Part shown: piece by piece, positions 1 through 8,456 of the stretch
Position numbering within the stretch: position 1 is the first letter of the stretch
How the letters are laid out: each line of letters opens with the position of its first letter
Origin: Nocardia transvalensis
GTDB lineage: Bacteria > Actinomycetota > Actinomycetes > Mycobacteriales > Mycobacteriaceae
Assembly (NCBI RefSeq): GCF_015477765.1
Contig: NZ_JADLQQ010000001.1
Location: 434,001-498,000 of the forward strand
Direction: 5' to 3'
Length of the DNA: 64,000 nt
Notes under the pieces: model-generated
Seen by the model: the letters and a program-made list of their open reading frames with translations, nothing else
Database searches by the model: none
Told to the model about the DNA's origin: nothing
Translations under genes and position numbers: made by a program

Positions 1-1
1 C

Positions 2-145
2 GAATGGCTTCCGGCGAGCCAGGCCACTCGGCTCGCGGCCCGCATCCCCGGTGCGAAGGCCACCGTGCTGCCCGGCTGCGGCCACACCGTGCACGAGGAC
101 TGCCCCGGCGCGATGATCCCGCTGCTGGCGGATTTCCTCTCCTGA
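2..145 (+). CDS. alpha/beta hydrolase, C-terminal end (5' truncated by window)
   Basis: The reading frame open from base 2 to the TGA at 143-145 gives 47 residues that look like the last strand and helix of an alpha/beta hydrolase. The stretch LPGCGHTVHEDCP has the usual setting of the catalytic histidine, followed by a terminal helix ending LLADFLS. The 5' end lies outside the window, so substrate and family cannot be given. It is convergent with the ligase gene that follows, and a strong hairpin separates them. Confidence 0.7.
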   Translation, partial: EWLPASQATRLAARIPGAKATVLPGCGHTVHEDCPGAMIPLLADFLS

Positions 146-149
146 CGCC

Positions 150-183
150 GACGGCCCACCCTCCACAAAGAGGGTGGGCCGTC
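150..183. terminator. bidirectional hairpin terminator
   Basis: A perfect 14-bp inverted repeat (arms 150-163 and 170-183) with a 6-nt loop sits between two convergent genes. There is no U-tract, as is usual for actinobacterial terminators. It probably serves both genes. Confidence 0.85.
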
Positions 184-208
184 GAATTCGGCTGGGCCGA
201 AACGAGAT

Positions 209-1999
209 TCAGTTGTAGATGGCGTCCACGTCGGCGGCGTAGTTCTTCATCACAACCGCGCGCTTGAGCGACAACTTGGGGGTGAGCTCGCCGCTTTCCT
301 GGGTCCAGTCGACCGGCAGGATGCGGATCTTCTTGATCTGCTCGGCGTGCGACACCAGCTTGTTGGTCTCCGCGACCGCCGCGTCGATCTCGGCGACCAG
401 GTCGGGATTGGCGATCAGCTGCTCGATCGGGGTGTCGGCGGGAAGCTTGTGCTGTTCCTTCCACTTCGGCAGGGCCTCGGGATCGAGGGTGATCAGCGCG
501 CCGATGAAGGGTTGGCCGTCACCGACCACCATGACCTGGCTGATCAGCGGGTGGGCGCGCAGGGCGTCCTCGAGCACCGCCGGGGAGACGTTCTTGCCGC
601 CCGCTGTGACGATGATCTCTTTCTTGCGCCCGGTGATCGTGATGAAGCCCTCATCGTCCAGCGCGCCCAGGTCGCCGGTCTTGAACCAGCCGTCCTCGAA
701 GGCGTCGGCGGTGGCCTCCGGATTGTTCCAGTAGCCGTCGAAGACGACGTTGCCGCGCAGCAGCAGTTCACCGTCGTCGGCGATCTTGGCCGCGTGGCCG
801 GGAATCATCGGGCCGACGGTGCCGATCTTGATGTTGTCGGGGACGTTCACGCTGATCGCCGCGGTGGTCTCGGTCAGGCCGTAGCCCTCGTAGATGATCA
901 CCCCGGCGCCGCGGAAGAAGTGCCCCAGCCGGGCGCCCAGCGGGCCGCCGCCGGAGACCGCGGCGGTGCAGCGCCCGCCCATCGCCTCGCGCAGCTTGCT
1001 GTACACGAGCTTGTCGAAGACGAAGTGCTTGAGCTTGAGCACCAGTCCGACCGAGCCGGTCTGCAGCCCCTCGCTGTAGGCGATCGCGGTGTCGGCGGCG
1101 AGATCGAAGATCTTGCCCTTGCCACCCTCCTCGGCCTTCGCCTTGACGCCGTTGTAGACCTTCTCGAACACCCGCGGCACCGACAGGATGAAGTCCGGCT
1201 TGTACTTGCCGAACTGGTCGACGAGCGTCGACCAGTCGTCGGTGTGGGCGACGGTGACACCCGCGTCGAAGGCCGCCAGCGCGACCGCGCGGGCGAAGAT
1301 GTGTGCCAGCGGCAGGAACAGCAGCGAGCGGTTGCCCGGCCGCAGGAAGGCCCGCATGACGTCCCGGTCGGCGGCCGATTCGGCATACAGATTCGCATGC
1401 GAGAGCATGACGCCCTTGGGCCGCCCGGTGGTGCCGGAGGTGTAGATCAGGGTCGCGGGCGAGGCCGCCTTCACCTGGCCGCGCCGATCCCGCACCACCT
1501 GGTCGTCGAGGTCGGCGCCCCGGCGGATCAGCTCGTCGATGGCGCCCGCGTCGAACCGCAGCGTCTCGCGCAGCTCGGCCAGGCTGCCCTCGATCTCCGC
1601 GATGGTGGCCCGATGCTTATCGGTGGCGACCACCAGCAGCTTGGTGCCGGAATCCTCGAGGATCCAGCGGGCCTGCTCGGCCGAGGAGCTGTCGTAGATG
1701 GCGACGGTGCACCCGCCGGCGGCCCAGATGGCGAAGTCCAGAACCACCCACTCGTAACGGGTCGAGGCCATGATGGCGACGCGATCACCGAGTTCGATGC
1801 CGGAGGCGATCAGACCCTTGGCCACCGCGGTGACGGACTTCGCGAATTCGGCCGCCGTGACGTCGGCCCAGCCACCCTTGCCGTCCGGCTTGTTGAACAC
1901 CACCAGTCCGGGCGTGCGCTCGGCATGCCGGAAGGCGCCATCGGACATGTTGGCGACCTCGGGAATGGTGTAAGTAGCCGGGACTTCGAACTCTCGCAT
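209..1999 (-). CDS. fadD15: long-chain fatty acid-CoA ligase, FadD15-like
   Basis: ATP-dependent acyl-CoA synthetase of 596 residues, which activates a fatty acid through an acyl-adenylate to its CoA thioester. The AMP-binding P-loop YTSGTTGRPKG, the motif YGLTETTA and the adenylate motif WFKTGDLG are all present, followed by the hinge and C-terminal lid (GRKKEIIVTAGGKNVSP). The N-terminus MREFEVPA and overall length resemble mycobacterial FadD15 from memory. The ATG has a GGAAGGG ribosome site about 5 nt upstream. The gene stands alone. Symbol assignment is by resemblance; another FadD paralogue is possible. Confidence 0.85.
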   Translation of the reverse strand: MREFEVPATYTIPEVANMSDGAFRHAERTPGLVVFNKPDGKGGWADVTAAEFAKSVTAVAKGLIASGIELGDRVAIMASTRYEWVVLDFAIWAAGGCTVAIYDSSSAEQARWILEDSGTKLLVVATDKHRATIAEIEGSLAELRETLRFDAGAIDELIRRGADLDDQVVRDRRGQVKAASPATLIYTSGTTGRPKGVMLSHANLYAESAADRDVMRAFLRPGNRSLLFLPLAHIFARAVALAAFDAGVTVAHTDDWSTLVDQFGKYKPDFILSVPRVFEKVYNGVKAKAEEGGKGKIFDLAADTAIAYSEGLQTGSVGLVLKLKHFVFDKLVYSKLREAMGGRCTAAVSGGGPLGARLGHFFRGAGVIIYEGYGLTETTAAISVNVPDNIKIGTVGPMIPGHAAKIADDGELLLRGNVVFDGYWNNPEATADAFEDGWFKTGDLGALDDEGFITITGRKKEIIVTAGGKNVSPAVLEDALRAHPLISQVMVVGDGQPFIGALITLDPEALPKWKEQHKLPADTPIEQLIANPDLVAEIDAAVAETNKLVSHAEQIKKIRILPVDWTQESGELTPKLSLKRAVVMKNYAADVDAIYN

Positions 2000-2154
2000 C
2001 GGTGCCCTTCCACGTGGTTAACTCACGGGTAATGTACGCCAGCCGCGGCGGCTGTGCCCGTTCGACCGCCCGGTTGGTCTGGTTGGGGGTGCGCAGGACG
2101 GTCCGACCGGGGGCGCTCAGGGCTGCCGTTCCCGGTGGGCACGAGCCCGCAAAC

Positions 2155-3084
2155 CTATCCTATGGAACGTGTTTGCGCAGGTTGCAGTGAGTCTTCCAGG
2201 AATGCCGCCAGCTCGCGCGCCGCGGCCGCGGCCGGGCGCACGAGCGAGGCCTGCAACTGGGCAACATGCCAGAGTCCGCGCGTGATCGAAAACTGGGTCG
2301 GCACCTCGGCCTCGCGCAGCGCCGAAACCAGCCGAACACACTGGTCGTACAGTCTTTCCCCGGTGTCCACATGCACGTAAACCGGCGGTAACCCGCGCAG
2401 ATCGCCCAGCAGCGGTGCATATCCGGGATCGCGGCCGTCGCCGTCCCCGAGATAGGCGGCGGCGCAGGCATTCGACCACGGCCGGTTGGTCACCAGATCC
2501 CGGTAGCGAGCCGGAACGTCGTTGGGATCGGCCCACGGGGCGATCAAACCCAGTGCGGCGGGCCGGATTCCGTGCCGATCACGCAGCCGCAGCGCCAGCG
2601 CCAGCGACAGCCCGCCTCCGGCCGAATCACCGGAAATCGCAATATCTTCCGCGCGCAGCCCGGTCGAGGCCAGCTCCAGGAATGCGTTCTCGGCATCGTC
2701 GAGTGCGGCCGGGTACGGATGCTCCGGGGCGAGCCGGTAGTCGAGCACGAAGACCGGACGACGCAGCTCGCGCGCCAGATGGGCCGCCAGCGAGCGATGC
2801 GTGGCGGGCGAGCCGACGGTGTAGCCGCCACCGTGCAGGTACAGCACCGCGCCGCACCGGGTTTCGGTGCCGACGGTGATGCGTTCGGCCGGGCGGCCGC
2901 CCAATCGCCGCCGCTGCACCCGGGTGCCGGAGGGTAGGGTCTGCAGCACCGCGGCGGCCTCGAGCAGCGCCCGCTGCGCCTGCCACGGCACCCGATGGTG
3001 CATCGTGTACCGGAAGATCGGATGCAGCACTACCCGAGCCACCGGCACGGGAAGTGGAATACCGGGCATGACAGGCACTTTCAC
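2155..3084 (-). CDS. alpha/beta hydrolase of the hormone-sensitive-lipase family
   Basis: Esterase/lipase of 309 residues. It has the HSL-family oxyanion-hole motif HGGGY, the nucleophile elbow GDSAGG, an aspartate region (PVYVHVDTGE) and a late histidine (GLWHVAQ). It is the last gene of a three-gene leftward operon and overlaps the upstream SDR gene by 4 bp (ATGA), implying coupled translation. With the monooxygenase and dehydrogenase upstream it plausibly hydrolyses the ester made by Baeyer-Villiger oxidation. The grouping recalls the mymA-lipR-sadH arrangement of M. tuberculosis, although the sequences are not clear one-to-one orthologues. The substrate is unknown. Confidence 0.85.
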   Translation of the reverse strand: MKVPVMPGIPLPVPVARVVLHPIFRYTMHHRVPWQAQRALLEAAAVLQTLPSGTRVQRRRLGGRPAERITVGTETRCGAVLYLHGGGYTVGSPATHRSLAAHLARELRRPVFVLDYRLAPEHPYPAALDDAENAFLELASTGLRAEDIAISGDSAGGGLSLALALRLRDRHGIRPAALGLIAPWADPNDVPARYRDLVTNRPWSNACAAAYLGDGDGRDPGYAPLLGDLRGLPPVYVHVDTGERLYDQCVRLVSALREAEVPTQFSITRGLWHVAQLQASLVRPAAAAARELAAFLEDSLQPAQTRSIG

Positions 3085-3917
3085 CGTCGGGGCAGGATGG
3101 GGCGATTCACCAGCACCCCGATGCGCTGGTAGAACGACCCGGTGATGCGCACGCCCAGATCCAGCAGCTTCGCCTCCCAGCCGATCAACACCCGGCCGTG
3201 CCCCTTGCGCACGGCCTCGATGATGGTCCGGGCCGCCATCTCCGGCGAGTGCAGGGCCAGCTGCTTGTCGAAGAACGACGCCAGTTTCTTGGCGTCGAGC
3301 CCTTCGGCATAGGTCGCATTGCGCGCGACGGCGGTCTTGATGCCGCCCGGGTGCACGCAGGTCACCTTGACCGGCTGCCGGCGCGCCAGCATCTCCTGGC
3401 GCAGCGCTTCGGTGTACCCACGCACGGCGAATTTGGCCGCGTTGTACGCACTTTGGCCGGGCACGGCGAGGATTCCGAACAGGCTGGACACATTGATCAC
3501 GTGCCCGTCGCCGGATTCGATCAGATGCGGCAGAAACGCCTTGGTGCCGTTGACCACGCCCCAGAAGTCGACATCCATGATGCGCTCGATGTCCTTGAAC
3601 CGGGAGTCGAGCACCTCGCCGTGGTAGCCGATACCGGCGTTGTTGTAGATCTGATGCACCACGCCGTAATGCTTTTTGACCGCCTCCGCGTACTGCAGCA
3701 CCGCCTCGCGCTCGGCGACGTTGATCAGGTCGGATTTGACCTGCGCGCCCAACGCCTCACAGCGCCGGACGGTTTCGGCCAGGCCGTCGCCATCGATGTC
3801 GGAGAGCGCGAGTTTGGCCCCGCGACGAGACAGATCCTCCGCCAGGGCTCGGCCGATGCCCGAGCCGGCACCGGTGATCACGCAGACCTTGCCCGTGAAG
3901 TAAGCATCTTTGCTCAC
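3081..3917 (-). CDS. short-chain dehydrogenase/reductase (SDR)
   Basis: Classical SDR of 278 residues with the nucleotide-binding motif TGAGSGIG near residue 16, the structural NNAG motif, and the catalytic Ser and YxxxK (VSSLFG, then YNAAK). It likely interconverts an alcohol and ketone with NAD(P)(H). Its ATG overlaps the stop of the monooxygenase upstream, and its own stop overlaps the hydrolase start, so all three are probably translated from one mRNA. It could supply the ketone that the monooxygenase oxidises. The C-terminal extension after about residue 230 (GRVLIGWEAKLLDL) is like that of mycobacterial SDRs in comparable clusters. Confidence 0.88.
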   Translation of the reverse strand: MSKDAYFTGKVCVITGAGSGIGRALAEDLSRRGAKLALSDIDGDGLAETVRRCEALGAQVKSDLINVAEREAVLQYAEAVKKHYGVVHQIYNNAGIGYHGEVLDSRFKDIERIMDVDFWGVVNGTKAFLPHLIESGDGHVINVSSLFGILAVPGQSAYNAAKFAVRGYTEALRQEMLARRQPVKVTCVHPGGIKTAVARNATYAEGLDAKKLASFFDKQLALHSPEMAARTIIEAVRKGHGRVLIGWEAKLLDLGVRITGSFYQRIGVLVNRPILPRR

Positions 3918-5470
3918 GCCGTCACCACTTTCAGATCGGACCCGCCCTGGGCCCCGGATTTCTCGGAGGTTGTCGCGACCGTCGTGTCATAGGCCGCAAC
4001 GTCGAATTTTTCGAGCATCTTACGGAAGCGGAAGGTGAAATCCGGCCACAGCGTGGTGTTGTTGCCGTGCTTGTCCAGATACCAGCTGGCGCAGCCGCCG
4101 GTGTTCCAGACGCTGCCGACCAGTTTGCCCTGCAGCTCCCGATTGAATTTGTCCTGCACGTCCTTGCGCACCTCGACGGTGCGCAGGCCGAGCCGGTCGA
4201 AGGTGGCGATGGCGTCGGTGATGTAGTTGATCTGCGATTCGATCATGTACACCATCGAGGTGTGGCCCAGGCCCACATTGGGGCCGAGCAGGAAGAACAT
4301 ATTGGGATAGTTGGCGATCGCCGAACCCTTGTAGCCCTGCTGGCCGCTCGCCTCGAAAACCTCGGCGAGCGTGCGGCCGTCGCGGCCCGCGATGGTCTCG
4401 TAGGCCGGGGAATCGGTGACATGGAAGCCGGTGGCGACCACGATGGCGTCGACCTCGCGTTCGGTGCCGTCGGTGGCGATGATCGAATGCTCGCGGATTT
4501 CGCGAATGCCGTCGGTGACGACCTCGACATTGTCGCGGCCCAGGGCCGGGTAGTAGTCGTTGGAGATCAGCATGCGCTTGCAGCCGATGCGGAAGTTCGG
4601 GGTGACCTTGCGGCGCAGGTCGGGATCGCGCACCTCGTAGGCCAGTTTGGCGCGGGCGATCAGCTCCAGACCCAGCATGGCGGGGGTGAATTTGGCCAGG
4701 CCGATCACCTGGGTCTCGCGGGCGGCGTAGATGGCCGCGCGCGAGAGCCGCTGCACGCCGGGCACGTATTTGAACGCCAGCCGCTCCGGCAGGGTGTAGG
4801 GGCGGTCGATGCGCGGCAGCAGCCACGGGGCCGTGCGCTGATAGACGTCCAGGCGGGCGACCTGCTTCGCGATCGAGGGCACGATCTGGATGGCCGAGGC
4901 GCCGGTGCCGATCACCGCGACCCGCTTACCGGCCAGCTCGGCGTCGTGATCCCAGCGGGCGGAGTGGAAGATCTCGCCCTCGAAGGTGTTGATGCCCTTG
5001 ATATCCGGCAGATTCGGCTCGCACAGCGCGCCGATGGCCGAGACCAGGATGTCGGCGGTGAAGGCGCCCCGGCTGGTCTGCACCTCCCACCGCGCGGCGG
5101 CGTCGTTCCAGCGCGCGCCGGTCATCTCGCAGTTGAACAGATGCTTGTCGCGCACCTTGTAGCGGTCGGCCACATCCCGGATGTAGCGCTGGATCTCCGG
5201 CTGGCGCGAGAACGACCGCGACCAGTTCGGGTTGAGTGCGAAGGAGTAGGAGTACAGCTGCGACGGCACGTCACAGGCCGCACCCGGATAGGTATTGTCT
5301 CGCCAGGTGCCGCCGACATCGTCGCCGCGCTCGATCACCAGGTAATCGTCGCGGCCCTGCTGGCTGAGCCGGATCGCCATCCCCAGGCCCGAGAACCCGC
5401 TGCCGACGATCAGAACATGGACGTGACGGGCGGGCCGGTCGACACCTTTGTCTGTAACCTTGCGACTCAT
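3914..5470 (-). CDS. flavin-containing (Baeyer-Villiger-type) monooxygenase
   Basis: FAD/NADPH monooxygenase of 518 residues. The FAD Rossmann motif GSGFSGLG is near residue 22, the NADPH motif GTGASA near residue 185, and between them lies FEGEIFHSARWD, which fits the Baeyer-Villiger fingerprint FxGxxxHxxxW. It would insert oxygen next to a ketone carbonyl to form an ester. It leads the operon with the SDR and hydrolase. No Shine-Dalgarno sequence precedes the ATG; TACGCT lies 7 nt upstream, suggesting a leaderless mRNA. It faces the TetR gene across a shared palindrome, so TetR control is likely. The physiological ketone is unknown. Confidence 0.88.
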   Translation of the reverse strand: MSRKVTDKGVDRPARHVHVLIVGSGFSGLGMAIRLSQQGRDDYLVIERGDDVGGTWRDNTYPGAACDVPSQLYSYSFALNPNWSRSFSRQPEIQRYIRDVADRYKVRDKHLFNCEMTGARWNDAAARWEVQTSRGAFTADILVSAIGALCEPNLPDIKGINTFEGEIFHSARWDHDAELAGKRVAVIGTGASAIQIVPSIAKQVARLDVYQRTAPWLLPRIDRPYTLPERLAFKYVPGVQRLSRAAIYAARETQVIGLAKFTPAMLGLELIARAKLAYEVRDPDLRRKVTPNFRIGCKRMLISNDYYPALGRDNVEVVTDGIREIREHSIIATDGTEREVDAIVVATGFHVTDSPAYETIAGRDGRTLAEVFEASGQQGYKGSAIANYPNMFFLLGPNVGLGHTSMVYMIESQINYITDAIATFDRLGLRTVEVRKDVQDKFNRELQGKLVGSVWNTGGCASWYLDKHGNNTTLWPDFTFRFRKMLEKFDVAAYDTTVATTSEKSGAQGGSDLKVVTA

Positions 5471-5477
5471 ATAACCG

Positions 5478-5538
5478 AGCGTAAGGGGTTATTGAGCAGC
5501 AGTCAACAGTATTGACTCCCGTTCAGTAAGATTACACT
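5478..5538. promoter_or_regulatory. divergent promoters with palindromic operator (monooxygenase/TetR)
   Basis: A 17-bp inverted repeat, AGTCAA-N5-TTGACT, occupies 5501-5517. On the minus strand the TTGACT half-site is followed after 17 nt by TACGCT (5478-5483) and, 7 nt later, by the monooxygenase ATG. On the plus strand the other TTGACT half points to the TetR gene, whose GTG follows TAAGAT (5527-5532) by 6 nt. The palindrome therefore covers a -35 element and is the best operator candidate for the adjacent TetR protein. Operator identity is inferred. Confidence 0.6.
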
Positions 5539-6168
5539 GTGAGCGACAAAAGTCCAGGTGAGAATGGTAAGCGGGTGCGCCTGAACCCGGACGAACGGCG
5601 TCAGCAGCTCATCGATCTGGGCACCGAGATGCTGCGCGAGAGGGCACTCGAAGACATCTCCATCGGCAAGATCGCCGAACAAGCGGGGATCTCGCGGGGC
5701 CTGCTGTTCCACTACTTCGCCTCCAAACAGGACTTCCAGCTGGCGATCCTGCGCAACGCCAGCGCCGACCTGCTGGCCCACACCGCCCCCGACACCAGCC
5801 TCGGACTGTTCGACAGGCTGCGCGACGCCGTGCAGCGGTACATCGACTACGTCAGCGCCAACCGCATCACCTATCTGGCCGTGCTGCGCGGTCCGACCAG
5901 CACCAATCCGGAGATGGCGGCGCTGGCCGAAGAGTCCCGCAACACGATCGTCGATCGGGTCCTGGCGGCGGTTCCCATTCCGGTCGACGATCCGGATCAG
6001 CCGCGGCTGCGGCTGGCCGTGCGCGGCTGGATCGCCTTCGTCGAGGAGACGACGCTGAGCTGGCTGCGCGAGGAGATCATCACCCGCGACCAACTGATCG
6101 ATATGCTCGTGGAGTCGCTGCCCGCCCTGGCGCTGAGCCCCGCGCTGACCGCCGCCCTGCGGGAGTGA
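5539..6168 (+). CDS. TetR-family transcriptional regulator
   Basis: Regulator of 209 residues with an N-terminal TetR helix-turn-helix (ISIGKIAEQAGISRGLLFHYF, about residues 38-58) and a variable ligand domain. The start is GTG with no Shine-Dalgarno sequence, compatible with a leaderless transcript. It is divergent from the monooxygenase-SDR-hydrolase operon, 68 bp away, and the shared palindrome suggests it represses that operon and itself. The ligand cannot be inferred; it may be a ketone or ester related to the operon substrate. Confidence 0.88.
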   Translation: MSDKSPGENGKRVRLNPDERRQQLIDLGTEMLRERALEDISIGKIAEQAGISRGLLFHYFASKQDFQLAILRNASADLLAHTAPDTSLGLFDRLRDAVQRYIDYVSANRITYLAVLRGPTSTNPEMAALAEESRNTIVDRVLAAVPIPVDDPDQPRLRLAVRGWIAFVEETTLSWLREEIITRDQLIDMLVESLPALALSPALTAALRE

Positions 6169-6340
6169 AGCGCACGTCCGGACCGGACACTGCGGATGTC
6201 GTGTTGGCCAGCGTATTTCGTTGCCGTCCAAGCCGATCCGGTTTTCGCCGGGCCGCCCCGCTTCTACCGTGGAGGCGCGTCCGGGCGGAGTGCCCGGGGC
6301 GGCGTGGAGGGAACGCTCCGGTCACCCCGCACCGGTCGCC

Positions 6341-7906
6341 TCAGGTCTCGTATTCGTAGCCGGAGCGGTCGCGCGCGCGGTACATCGTGAAGGCCGTGAC
6401 GGCGGCGGCGACGAGGATCATGACGCCCGAAACCAGCAGGGAGACATCGAGTCCGCGGTGGAAGGCCGCGTAGGTGGCGTGGATGACCTGATCCACGATG
6501 GGTCCGTAGGCGGCCGAGGCCGCGGGGTCGCCACCGGCGGGCACATTGCCGGTCTCGATGGCGTCGATGACGATCGCCTGGAAGTTGGCCGGAATGCCCA
6601 GCTCGTTGAGCCGTGCCACCAGATCCGCGTTGAGGAACGAGTTGACCAGCGCACCCAGCGCGGCCACGCCGACCACGGCCCCGACCTGGCGCATCGTATT
6701 GGTGGCGGCGGCCGCCATCCCCGAATGCTCCGCGGGCACTCCCGACAGCACCGCCGAAGTCAGCGGCACCACGGCGATGCCGAAGCCCAGGCCCGCGACC
6801 GTCAATGCCAGTGCCAGCGGCGTGAATTCCACTGTGACGCCCAGGCATTCGCGGGCGAGCAGAATACCTGCCGCGCCGAGCAGGCAGCCGGAGATCATGG
6901 GTGTGCGCGAACCGCGCAGTGCCACCCAGAAGCCCGAAAGCAGCGAGCCCAGGATGATGGCGACGGCCATCGGTGCGAAGACGGCCGCCGTACGCCAGGC
7001 CGAGTACCCGATCACCTCCTGCAGATACAGCGCGGTGAAGAAGAAGATCGAGAAGATGCCGAAGTACACCGCGAAGGCGACGATCAACGCACTGCGCACC
7101 ATGGGTCGCTTCAGGTAGCGGAAGTCGAACATCGGGTTGCGCGCGCGCATTTCGACGGCGAGGAAACCGAGGAAGGCGACGGCACCGATGACGAACAGGG
7201 TGACGACCGAGACGGCATCGTAGCCGACCTCCTCCCCCGAGATCCCGGCATAGATCACGCAGGCGAGAAACGTTGCGCCGAGCAGGAATCCGGCCCAGTC
7301 GATCGGCCCGGGCTGCGGGTCGGCGCTCTCCGTCACGTACCGCAGCGCGGCGGCGAGCACCACCACGCCGACGGCGAGGTTGAACCAGAACACCGACCGC
7401 CAGCCGAACGCGCCGACCAGCAGGCCGCCGATCACCGGCCCCAGCGCCAGTGCCAGCCCCGACACCGCCGCCCAGGCGCCCAGCGCCTTGGCCCGGACGC
7501 TGCGGTCGGGGAAGATGTGCCGGATCACCGACAGAGTGCCCGGTTCGGAGGCGGCCGCACCCAGTCCCATCACCCCGCGCCCGGCGATCAGCACCGATAC
7601 ACTCGTCGCCACCGCCGAAATCACCGATCCCGCACAGAAGATCACCAGGCCGACCACCATCACCCGCTTGCGTCCCCAGCGATCGCCCAGTGATCCGGCG
7701 GTCAGCATCAGGCTGGCGAAGACGAGGGTGTAGGCGTTGACCACCCATTGCAGCCCCGTCACACCGGTATGGATGTCGGCCCGGATGGCGCCGAGGGCGA
7801 CGCTGACGATGGTGGTGTCCAGGAAGGTCACGAACAGCACCGCCGTGACCGTGGCCAGGGCGATATTCGGCCGTGCGGCACGGACTTCGGACGCTCCGGC
7901 GGTCAT
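6341..7906 (-). CDS. MFS drug/solute exporter, DHA2 (14-TM) family
   Basis: Membrane transporter of about 521 residues with many hydrophobic segments. FLDTTIVSVALGAI in helix 1 and the loop motif LGDRWGRKR are typical of EmrB/QacA-type proton-driven exporters. I chose the ATG at 7906, two bases after the stop of the lipoprotein gene; an in-frame start at 7942 would add 12 residues inside that gene. It ends a leftward run that also contains the lipoprotein and the PAP2/acyltransferase fusion. The cargo is unknown; export of a lipid or a toxic compound are both possible. Confidence 0.88.
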   Translation of the reverse strand: MTAGASEVRAARPNIALATVTAVLFVTFLDTTIVSVALGAIRADIHTGVTGLQWVVNAYTLVFASLMLTAGSLGDRWGRKRVMVVGLVIFCAGSVISAVATSVSVLIAGRGVMGLGAAASEPGTLSVIRHIFPDRSVRAKALGAWAAVSGLALALGPVIGGLLVGAFGWRSVFWFNLAVGVVVLAAALRYVTESADPQPGPIDWAGFLLGATFLACVIYAGISGEEVGYDAVSVVTLFVIGAVAFLGFLAVEMRARNPMFDFRYLKRPMVRSALIVAFAVYFGIFSIFFFTALYLQEVIGYSAWRTAAVFAPMAVAIILGSLLSGFWVALRGSRTPMISGCLLGAAGILLARECLGVTVEFTPLALALTVAGLGFGIAVVPLTSAVLSGVPAEHSGMAAAATNTMRQVGAVVGVAALGALVNSFLNADLVARLNELGIPANFQAIVIDAIETGNVPAGGDPAASAAYGPIVDQVIHATYAAFHRGLDVSLLVSGVMILVAAAVTAFTMYRARDRSGYEYET

Positions 7907-7908
7907 GC

Positions 7909-8406
7909 TCAGCTGGTGGGTATCGGGGTGGCCGTCCCGCACACCGGAGGCGGGTTGCCCTGCAGGGTGAGCAGAGCGCAGAAGGTGGCGGCGCTGACCT
8001 TCCAGGTGCTGCCGGGGCGGATCGCCGAACCCTGCTGATTCTCCAGTGCCGGCTTGCCGTTGAACAGGATGGTGAAGGTGACGTCGGCGTGGTCGGTGCC
8101 GGTGCTGGCCACGTTGGTGACCTCGGCCGTGGTGCTCTTGGCGATCGGGGAGTCGGCCTGGGCCTTGATGGTGTCGGCGAATGCCTGGCCGTTCTCCACC
8201 AGTGCGATCTTGTCGTCGGCCGAGGTGGAGCCGTCGAAGAACCGCTCGTAGGTCTGGGTCACCGCCTCGGTCACGGTGAGAGTGCCGGTGGGCGGCGGCG
8301 AGTCGGGTTTGTCGTCGGAACGGCCGCAGGCGGCGGTGATGACCAGTAGTAGGGCCGTGAGGGCGCAGGCGGTGATCGTGCTGGCCGTGATGAGTCGACT
8401 GAACAT
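7909..8406 (-). CDS. MTB12-like secreted lipoprotein
   Basis: 165 residues with a signal peptide ending in a lipobox-like LVITAAC (Cys27), so it is probably lipid-anchored outside the membrane; position -3 is Thr rather than the preferred Leu. The mature part (FFDGSTSADDKIALVENG, then a C-terminal WKVSAATFCALL) resembles the low-molecular-weight antigen MTB12 domain of mycobacteria. No enzymatic function is known for this family. It lies two bases upstream of the MFS exporter, suggesting cotranscription and perhaps a shared envelope role. Confidence 0.75.
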   Translation of the reverse strand: MFSRLITASTITACALTALLLVITAACGRSDDKPDSPPPTGTLTVTEAVTQTYERFFDGSTSADDKIALVENGQAFADTIKAQADSPIAKSTTAEVTNVASTGTDHADVTFTILFNGKPALENQQGSAIRPGSTWKVSAATFCALLTLQGNPPPVCGTATPIPTS

Positions 8407-8456
8407 GCCTCGGCCCCTCGGGTGGCTCGTGCTACGGCGTGATCAACTCGCTCAGA

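Noticed and set aside
347..2032. Long frames antisense to strong genes, such as 561 residues opposite the FadD15-like gene
   Set aside because: High-GC shadow frames with His/Asp/Gly-rich composition and no domains; the opposite strand holds a clear enzyme.
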